Of a stretch of 9,653 nucleotides of DNA, positions 1-6,728 are shown piece after piece. The stretch is from contig CAKZHZ010000098.1 in NCBI GenBank assembly GCA_936928855.1, forward strand, positions 1 to 9,653, written 5' to 3'. The stretch's first letter is position 1, and each line of letters begins with the position of its first letter. The translations under genes and the position numbers were made by a program. Under the pieces are notes generated by a model. The model had not been told where the DNA came from and did no database searches. It saw nothing but the letters and a program-made list of their open reading frames with translations. The DNA comes from an uncultured Polycyclovorans sp. (lineage in GTDB: Bacteria > Pseudomonadota > Gammaproteobacteria > Nevskiales > Nevskiaceae).

Positions 1-24
1 CGGGTCGGGTCACTCTGGCCTCGC

Positions 25-192
25 GGGCGCCGGACGAAGGGCCCAACTCATAGCCTGCAATATGGGCGCCGGCCGATCAGCCCGGAATTGATCTGCTGTC
101 GGGAACGATCATTCCTGGTGCAGACCGTGCGGAATGGAGTTGGGAGTCGGCCGATGAGCCCGAAACTGATCTGCTGTCGAGAACGATCATTC
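25..192 (-). repeat. Degenerate tandem copies of the rnpB 3' end
   Basis: Two clear copies of the last ~45 bases of the RNase P RNA gene lie just downstream of it, in the same orientation. Copy 2 (142-192) repeats the 12-base 3' strand of helix P1 exactly (142-153 matches 218-229) and the P2 3' strand (183-192 matches 251-260). Copy 1 (64-114) keeps the P2 strand exactly (105-114) and matches P1 except for two bases. Both copies carry an insertion of about 8 bases relative to the real gene, so they are closer to each other than to rnpB. A possible fourth, truncated copy (about 25-60) shares GGGCGCCGG with copy 1. The spacing is 68-78 bases. E. coli rnpB is also followed by tandem repeats containing its 3' segment, so this is a known style of locus. 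Confidence 0.85.
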
Positions 193-217
193 GCAATGCA
201 GGTCGTGGACAGTAGGT

Positions 218-585
218 GGGAGTCGGCCGATAAGCCGGGTTCTGTCGAGAACGATCATTCCTCTAGGACCTGCGTCGCCACAGGCCTCAAGCAACCTACC
301 CGGAAGGCTGCGCGGGCCGCGCAGTGCAGAAATGAATCTGCGCCCTTCCCTATTTGGTCTTGCTCCGAGTGGGGTTTGCCGTGCCGGTCTGTTGCCAGAC
401 TCGCGGTGCGCTCTTACCGCACCGTTTCACCCTTGCCTGATCTCCTTGCGGAGCCATCGGCGGTTTGCTCTCTGTTGCACTTTCCGTCGCCTCGCGACGC
501 CCAGGCGTTACCTGGCACCCTGCCCTGCGGAGCCCGGACTTTCCTCCCCCGCGTTGCCGCGGCGGCGATCGTTCGGCCGACTCCC
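218..585 (-). ncRNA. rnpB: RNase P RNA (M1 RNA), bacterial type A
   Basis: This is the catalytic RNA of ribonuclease P, which with the protein RnpA removes 5' leaders from precursor tRNAs. On the minus strand the transcript begins at about 585 and ends at about 218. The ends form a perfect 12-bp P1 helix (574-585 with 218-229), and P2 pairs GAACGATC near the 5' end with GATCGTTC at 251-258. Conserved blocks read as in E. coli: GGAAAGTCCGGGC (532-544), ACAGAGAGCAAACCGCC (459-475), GGTAAGAGCGCACCG (about 405-420), the GGTAGGTTGCTTGAGG core (about 284-300) and AACCCGGCTTATCGG near the 3' end (227-241). The length of about 368 nt is normal for type A. I see no T-rich terminator; downstream are repeated copies of its own 3' end. 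The exact termini are inferred from P1. Confidence 0.97.
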
Positions 586-591
586 GCGCAC

Positions 592-597
592 AGTGTA
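592..597 (-). promoter_or_regulatory. Candidate -10 box of the rnpB promoter
   Basis: On the minus strand TACACT lies 7 bases upstream of the inferred P1 start at 585, which is the right distance for a sigma70 -10 element. The bases between box and start (GTGCGC) are GC-rich, the kind of discriminator found in stringently controlled stable-RNA promoters. I see no good -35 hexamer. The spacing to an independently placed RNA start is the main support. Confidence 0.5.
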
Positions 598-632
598 GCG
601 CTTCGGGCATCCCGCCCCCGGCCGCGAGCCAC

Positions 633-638
633 TACACT
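633..638 (+). promoter_or_regulatory. Candidate -10 box for the SRPBCC gene
   Basis: TACACT on the plus strand lies 31 bases before the start codon at 670, which would give a leader of about 25 nt. It sits in CTACACTG (632-639), the exact inverted copy of CAGTGTAG (591-598) around the rnpB -10 box. No clear -35 is visible. Confidence 0.3.
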
Positions 639-669
639 GGCGTTTGATCCCACCGCATTGGAGCCCTTC

Positions 670-1095
670 ATGCACCGCATGGCCCTGGAAGTCGACATTC
701 AGGCATCGCCCGAAGCCGTCTTCAACTACTTCGCCGACCATGAAAAATTCGCCGCCATCTTCGGCGGCAGCTGCACCCGCGTGAAGGACGGCGACGACGA
801 ACCCAACGGGCTCGGCTCGGTGCGCCGCATCGGCCCCGGACCGCTGTCCTTCGACGAAACCATCGTCGTGTTCGACCGCCCCAACGCGATCCACTACGCC
901 ATCACCCGTGGCGGCCCGCTGAAGAACCACCTGGGTCGCATTCACTTTCTGAAGACGCCCGGCGGCGGCACGCGGGTGGACTACGTGATCACCTTCGAGT
1001 CGAAGATCCCGCTGCTCGGTGGCCTGGTGGCGAAGGCGCTGAAGGCCGCCTTCCTGCGGGGCATCCCCAAGGTCGAGCAGGCGCTGAAAGGGTGA
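670..1095 (+). CDS. SRPBCC-fold protein (polyketide cyclase/CoxG-like)
   Basis: A 141-residue protein resembling the SRPBCC superfamily (START/Bet v 1-type helix-grip fold, polyketide_cyc2-like). It opens with a beta strand, then the family-typical ASPEAVFNYFADHEKFAAIF (about residues 12-31), where the wall of the ligand cavity begins. A Gly-rich turn (about 48-58), strands through the middle (VDYVITFESKI) and a long C-terminal amphipathic helix (LVAKALKAAFLRGIPKVEQAL) follow. Such proteins bind hydrophobic ligands; the ligand and role here are unknown. There is no signal peptide or membrane segment, so it is probably cytoplasmic. ATG 670 is chosen because GGAG (660-663) precedes it by 6 bases. 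The frame stays open upstream to 88, but that part is antisense to rnpB and its repeats. ATG 679 is a possible alternative start. It is divergent from rnpB. Confidence 0.8.
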   Translation: MHRMALEVDIQASPEAVFNYFADHEKFAAIFGGSCTRVKDGDDEPNGLGSVRRIGPGPLSFDETIVVFDRPNAIHYAITRGGPLKNHLGRIHFLKTPGGGTRVDYVITFESKIPLLGGLVAKALKAAFLRGIPKVEQALKG

Positions 1096-1102
1096 TGTTC
1101 GT

Positions 1103-1176
1103 CGTCATGCCCGACTGGATCGGGCATCCAGACCCCACCCGGTGGCGCTGGACCCCGGATCGCGTCCGGGGTGACG
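1103..1176. repeat. Composite inverted repeat, copy A
   Basis: A unit of about 74 bp made of two hairpins. The first is ATGCCCGA-CTGGA-TCGGGCAT (1107-1127) and the second pairs GACCCCGGA with TCCGGGGTG (about 1151-1173). The whole unit is also an imperfect inverted repeat, running from CGTCATG at the left to GTGACG at the right. Three related units lie at 4043-4286. It sits between the SRPBCC gene and the cobalamin-binding-like gene. REP-like intergenic repeats of this general design are widespread in proteobacteria, and it may help end or stabilise the upstream transcript. Confidence 0.85.
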
Positions 1177-1228
1177 AACTGTTACATCAAACGAAGCGTG
1201 GTTCGCGGCGCCAGGGCATCCCCCATCC

Positions 1229-1993
1229 ATGCGCCTGATCAGCCACACCGCCTCCAACACCGAGATTGTCTGCGCGCTCGGCTGCGCAGACCGGCTGGTG
1301 GGGGTGGATGCCGACTCCGACTTTCCGCCCGCGGTGGTGCAGGCGCTGCCGCAGCTGGGGCGCGACCTGCAGCTGGACGTACCGGCCGTGCTGGCACTGA
1401 AACCCGACCTGGTGCTGACCTCGCTCACCGTGCCCGGCCACGAAACCGTGGTCGACCAACTGCGGGCGGCCGGCTGCCCGGTGCTCGTGGCCGACCCGGT
1501 TTCGCTACAGGATGTATTCACCAGCATCCGCGATATCGCCACGGCGTTGGGCGTGCCGGCGCGCGGCGAGGCCCTGGTGGCCGGGATGGAGGCGGCCATG
1601 CCCCCGGTTGACCGCCCGCGTCGCCCCCGCATCCTGGTGGAATGGTGGCCGAAGCCGGTAATCGTGCCCGGCCGCGACTCCTGGATCACCGACCTGCTGG
1701 ATCGCGTCGGCGCGGTCAATCCGCTGGGCAGCGAGGCCCACAAGAGCCGTCCGCTGGAAGCTGGCGAAGTGGTGTCCCTGGCTCCTGAGGCGGTCGCTAT
1801 CAGCTGGTGCGGCGTGCCCGAGCATCAACTGCGGCCCGCCAACGTGTTGCGACGCGACGGCTGGGGCGACACGCCGGCAGTCCGCCACGCCCGCGTGGCG
1901 GCCATCTCCGAGGCGTATCTGGGACGCCCTGGCCCACGGCTGGTACAGGGCTATCAGCACCTTCGACGTTTGGCGGACGCCATCGCGGATTGA
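1229..1993 (+). CDS. Cobalamin-binding protein-like (BtuF/periplasmic-binding fold), no signal peptide
   Basis: A 254-residue protein resembling the B12/iron-siderophore class of ABC-transporter binding proteins (BtuF/FecB type). The start (RLISHTASNTEIVCALG...LVGVDADSDFP) matches the first strand and helix of the fold. It is followed by LPQLGRDLQLDVPAVLALKPDLVLT, the typical Lx-LKPDLVL block (about residues 40-65), then the domain linker and a second lobe with an EWWPKPVIVPGRDSWITDLLDRVGAVNP segment (about 138-165). BtuF delivers vitamin B12 to BtuCD in the periplasm. This protein begins directly in the first strand, with no leader. The frame has a stop at 1172-1174 and no earlier ATG, so export by Sec is unlikely from this ORF. 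No btuC or btuD is in the window. I see no convincing ribosome binding site. The ligand is inferred from family resemblance only. Confidence 0.75.
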   Translation: MRLISHTASNTEIVCALGCADRLVGVDADSDFPPAVVQALPQLGRDLQLDVPAVLALKPDLVLTSLTVPGHETVVDQLRAAGCPVLVADPVSLQDVFTSIRDIATALGVPARGEALVAGMEAAMPPVDRPRRPRILVEWWPKPVIVPGRDSWITDLLDRVGAVNPLGSEAHKSRPLEAGEVVSLAPEAVAISWCGVPEHQLRPANVLRRDGWGDTPAVRHARVAAISEAYLGRPGPRLVQGYQHLRRLADAIAD

Positions 1994-2017
1994 TCCCGCT
2001 ATCCTTCGGGTAACCGT

Positions 2018-2035
2018 CCATGGCTGCTGCCATGG
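2018..2035 (+). promoter_or_regulatory. Perfect hairpin upstream of acs
   Basis: CCATGGC-TGCT-GCCATGG forms a perfect 7-bp stem with a 4-base loop, 25 bases after the end of the upstream gene and 32 bases before the acs start. It has no T-run, so it is not a standard intrinsic terminator. It would fall in the acs leader if the promoter lies further upstream. Its role is unknown. Its two ATGs are in frame with acs but lack a ribosome binding site. Confidence 0.4.
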
Positions 2036-2067
2036 CCCACAAGAAGAGCCGCCCGGAGGCAGAAGTC

Positions 2068-4026
<1,959 letters not shown>

Positions 4027-4042
4027 CCCGACCTCAATCGCC

Positions 4043-4286
4043 CGACATGCCCACCCTGATCGGGCATCGAGGGTCGCAACCGCTGCAGCTGGACCCCGGG
4101 TCAAGCCCGGGGTGACGCCCCCTACCGTCATGCCCGACTTGATCGGGCATCCAGCCCCCCCGTCGCAGGTGGATCCCGGCTCAAGGCCGGGATGACGGCT
4201 CCTACCCTTCTTCCGTCATGCCCGCCTTGATCGGGCATCCAGAACCCACCGTCGCAGGTGGACCTCCGATCAAGTCGGGGGTGACG
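4043..4286. repeat. Three tandem composite inverted repeats (copies B, C, D)
   Basis: Units at 4043-4117, 4126-4197 and 4214-4286 fill almost the whole gap between two convergent genes. Each has a left hairpin of the type ATGCCCGACTTGATCGGGCAT and a right hairpin of the type CCCGGGTCAAGCCCGGG, ending in GTGACG or ATGACG. The left half is an imperfect inverted copy of the right half, so each unit can also fold as one long structure. Successive units start 83 and 88 bases apart and have diverged by point changes. They belong to the same family as copy A at 1103-1176. Their position suggests they could end transcription from both sides, although no T-runs follow the stems. Confidence 0.9.
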
Positions 4287-4308
4287 GTTTGCCGTTACGC
4301 CTCACCCC

Positions 4309-5883
4309 TCACTGCTTCGCAATCCCCGCCTGGCGCCCCCGCAGCACGAACTTCTGGATCTTGCCGGTCGCCGTCTTCGGCAGCTCGTCCACAAAGTGGA
4401 CCGCGCTGGGCACCTTGAAACCGGCGAGGTGCTCGCGCGCAAAGCCGCGCAGGCCTTCGGCATCGACCGACTGCCCGGCATGCAGCACCACAAAGGCGTT
4501 GGGCGACTCGCCCCACTTCTCGTGCGGCATGCCCACCACCGCCACTTCCAGCACGGCGGTGTGGCGCAACAACACGCCCTCCACCTCGATGGACGAGATG
4601 TTCTCGCCACCGCTGATGATCACGTCCTTGAAACGGTCACGGATCTCGACATAGCCGTCCGGGTGCATCACCGCGGCATCACCGGTGTGGAACCAACCCC
4701 CGGCCAGCGCCTTGTCGGTGGCCTCGGGATCGTTGTAGTAGCCGGCCATCACGGTATTGCCGCGGGCAATGATCTCGCCCAGGGTTTCGCCATCGGCCGG
4801 CACGTCATTCATCTGCTCGTCCACCACCCGCAGCTCACCGGAGGTGATCATCTCCACCCCCTGACGGGATTTGATGACGGCGCGCTCGCCCAGGGTCAGG
4901 TCGTCGTGCGCCGGCAGCGGTTCACAGATGGAGATCAGCGGCGCGGTTTCGGTCAGGCCGTAGACCTGGGTGATGTGCCAGCCCAGCTCGCCCTCCATCC
5001 GCTCGATGGTGGCGGCGGCCGGCGGCGCCCCGGCGGTGAACACTTTCACACCGCGCCGCACCGCCTTGCGCTCGGCCTCGGGCCCGTTGGCAATGGCGAT
5101 GAGCACGGTGGGGGCTGCACACAGATGCGTCACCTGCTCGCGGTTGATCGTGGCGTAGATGGCCGAGGCCTCCACCTTGCGCAGGCAGACATGGGTGGCC
5201 CCGACACCGGTCACCGTCCAGGTGAAGGTCCAGCCGTTGGCATGGAACATCGGCAGGGTCCACAGGTAGCGGTCCGCCGGGGTCATGTGCCAATGCACCA
5301 GTACCCCCACCGTGTTCGACCAGGTGTTGCGGTGGGTCATCATCACGCCCTTGGGACGCGAAGTGGTGCCGCTGGTGTAGTTGATGGCGATGAGGTCGTT
5401 CTCGTCCACCGTCACCGGCACCACGTCCGCCGGATCGGCTTCGGCCAGCAGGTCCTCGTAGCGCAACCACCCCGGACGGTCGCCCTCCAGCGCGACGAAA
5501 TGCTGCACCGTGGTCATCTGCGCGCGCACGCCGTCGACGGCGTCCAGATAGTCGGCATGCACACACAGCACCTTGCAGCCGCTGTGGTTGGCCAGGTACA
5601 CGAAATCGTCGGACGTCAGGCGGTAGTTCATCGGCACGATCACCGCACCCAGCTGCGGCACCGCGTAGAACTGCTCCAAGTGCTGATGGGTGTTGGGCGC
5701 GATGGTGCCCACCCGATCCCCCACCCCGACGCCGAGGCGGGCCCAGGCCACCGAGGCACGGTCACAGCGGGTACCGAACTCGGCATAGGTCCAGCGATCC
5801 TCGCCATCCACCACCGCCGTCCGCCCACCATGCAGCTTGCGGGCACGACGAAGAAAGTCCAGCGGGGTAAGGGGGGTCTGCAT
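4309..5883 (-). CDS. AMP-dependent acyl-CoA synthetase (ANL superfamily), substrate unassigned
   Basis: A 524-residue ANL-superfamily enzyme that would activate a carboxylic acid to its CoA thioester through an acyl-AMP. The phosphate-binding loop YTSGTTSRPKGVMMTHRN starts at residue 169, YGLTETAP forms the adenine/acid-pocket motif, and GWFHTGDAAVMHPDGYVEIRDR holds the conserved TGD aspartate. The hinge DVIISGGENISSIEVE and the C-terminal PKTATGKIQK (catalytic lysine K508) follow. The overall pattern resembles the medium-chain/DmdB-like acyl-CoA synthetases, but the acid substrate cannot be read from the sequence. ATG 5883 is chosen because AGGAG (5892-5896) precedes it by 8 bases and the protein then begins at the expected MQTPLTPLDFLRRARKLHG. 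The frame stays open for 25 more codons upstream. It is divergent from arfB and convergent with acs. Confidence 0.93.
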   Translation of the reverse strand: MQTPLTPLDFLRRARKLHGGRTAVVDGEDRWTYAEFGTRCDRASVAWARLGVGVGDRVGTIAPNTHQHLEQFYAVPQLGAVIVPMNYRLTSDDFVYLANHSGCKVLCVHADYLDAVDGVRAQMTTVQHFVALEGDRPGWLRYEDLLAEADPADVVPVTVDENDLIAINYTSGTTSRPKGVMMTHRNTWSNTVGVLVHWHMTPADRYLWTLPMFHANGWTFTWTVTGVGATHVCLRKVEASAIYATINREQVTHLCAAPTVLIAIANGPEAERKAVRRGVKVFTAGAPPAAATIERMEGELGWHITQVYGLTETAPLISICEPLPAHDDLTLGERAVIKSRQGVEMITSGELRVVDEQMNDVPADGETLGEIIARGNTVMAGYYNDPEATDKALAGGWFHTGDAAVMHPDGYVEIRDRFKDVIISGGENISSIEVEGVLLRHTAVLEVAVVGMPHEKWGESPNAFVVLHAGQSVDAEGLRGFAREHLAGFKVPSAVHFVDELPKTATGKIQKFVLRGRQAGIAKQ

Positions 5884-6035
5884 CGTCAGGTCTCCTGGCC
5901 TTGGGGCATCGGTTTGAACCAAGACTAGGCGATCCGACACACCTTGACGATTCCCCAAAAGGGTAGGTTGCGCCGCCCGCCGCGTGATGATCGTGATAGC
6001 GTCGCCGGGAATCGCTTCGCCTCAGCCCAGACGCC

Positions 6036-6470
6036 GTGCCCTTGCCCATCACCCGCCACATCACCCTCCCCGACGACGAGATCGTGGTCACCGCGATCCG
6101 GGCGCAGGGCGCGGGCGGGCAGAACGTCAACAAGACATCCTGCGCCATCCACCTGCGGTTCGACATCCTGGCCTCGTCGCTACCCGACGAGGTCAAGGCA
6201 CGCCTGCTGGCGCTGGAGGATCACCGCATCACCCAGAGCGGCGAGGTGGTGATCAAGGCGCAGGAACACCGCAGCCGCGACCTCAACCAGGAGGCGGCGC
6301 GGGCGCGCCTCGCCGAACTGCTGCGGCGGGCTGCCACCGTCCCGCGTCAGCGCAAGGCCACCCGCCCCACCCTCGGCTCCAAGCTGCGTCGCTTGGAGTC
6401 CAAGAACCGAACGGGGCAGCTGAAGAAACTGCGGGGTCGCGGCAGACACTACGGTCCACCCGAGGTGTAA
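6036..6470 (+). CDS. arfB: Alternative ribosome-rescue factor B (peptidyl-tRNA hydrolase, GGQ protein)
   Basis: ArfB (YaeJ) enters the A site of ribosomes stalled on broken mRNAs and hydrolyses the peptidyl-tRNA, acting as a backup to tmRNA. The 144 residues compare with 140 in E. coli and align along the whole length from ITRHITLPDDE onward. The catalytic GGQ is at residues 27-29 within AIRAQGAGGQNVNKTS, followed by AIHLRFDI and the VIKAQEHRSRDLNQEAA block. The C-terminal tail (about 104-144) is rich in Lys and Arg, as needed for insertion into the empty mRNA channel. The start is GTG 6036, with TTG 6042 as an in-frame alternative; both fit the E. coli N-terminus and neither has a clear ribosome binding site. 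It is divergent from the acyl-CoA synthetase and 258 bases upstream of katG. Confidence 0.95.
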   Translation: MPLPITRHITLPDDEIVVTAIRAQGAGGQNVNKTSCAIHLRFDILASSLPDEVKARLLALEDHRITQSGEVVIKAQEHRSRDLNQEAARARLAELLRRAATVPRQRKATRPTLGSKLRRLESKNRTGQLKKLRGRGRHYGPPEV

Positions 6471-6556
6471 CAGACGCAGCCCGCGAGGCACCGTCGGCGA
6501 GGCACGAGGTGGAGAAGCAGAAGCGCCTTCAGCCATTCGGTAACGGGCACAAGGTG

Positions 6557-6579
6557 TTCGATTAATTATCTCAATCGAA
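6557..6579 (+). promoter_or_regulatory. LysR-type (possibly OxyR) operator-like dyad upstream of katG
   Basis: TTCGATT and AATCGAA form a perfect 7-bp inverted repeat around a 9-base A/T-rich spacer, containing the T-N11-A core of LysR-family sites. Its centre (6568) is about 65 bases upstream of the start site expected from the candidate promoter, where LysR-type activators usually bind. OxyR is a LysR-family protein and the common activator of katG. The match to the longer OxyR ATAG/CTAT consensus is weak, so the identity of the regulator is inferred from context. Confidence 0.4.
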
Positions 6580-6597
6580 ACCATGAAAACGAATGTC

Positions 6598-6626
6598 TTG
6601 TCGCTATCGAATGATGCGCCTAGTCT
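6598..6626 (+). promoter_or_regulatory. Candidate sigma70 promoter of katG
   Basis: TTGTCG (6598-6603) and TAGTCT (6621-6626) are separated by 17 bases, matching 4 of 6 and 3 of 6 consensus positions. Transcription would begin near 6633, leaving a leader of about 95 bases. A weak promoter with an activator-like dyad just upstream suits an inducible gene. A short dyad, TGTCA-C-TGACA (6626-6636), overlaps the predicted start. Confidence 0.3.
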
Positions 6627-6728
6627 GTCACTGACATTCAACGACAGCGGTTCAGGCTGAATGTGGAACGGTCTCCAGGGAGCGGGGATCCAATCAATGT
6701 GACCCATACCCACGCGAAGGAGCATTCA

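Noticed and set aside
25..260. Regularly spaced repeats suggesting a CRISPR array.
   Set aside because: The repeats are degenerate, their spacers resemble each other, and they match the 3' end of rnpB exactly where they are conserved.
88..669. N-terminal extension of the SRPBCC reading frame (about 194 extra codons).
   Set aside because: It is antisense to rnpB and its 3' repeats; its repeated ICCRERSF peptides are just the repeated DNA. A ribosome binding site supports the start at 670.
4043..4286. Bidirectional intrinsic terminator as the main call for the repeat cluster.
   Set aside because: Strong stems are present but no T-run follows any of them, so only the repeat itself is supported.
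4396..5928. Plus-strand open frame of 510 codons opposite the acyl-CoA synthetase.
   Set aside because: It is His/Gly/Val-rich and family-less, the usual antisense shadow of a GC-rich gene. The minus-strand frame has clear ANL motifs.
6661..6702. Possible 13-codon leader ORF upstream of katG.
   Set aside because: No ribosome binding site and no regulatory signature such as a codon run or attenuator; short ORFs are expected by chance.
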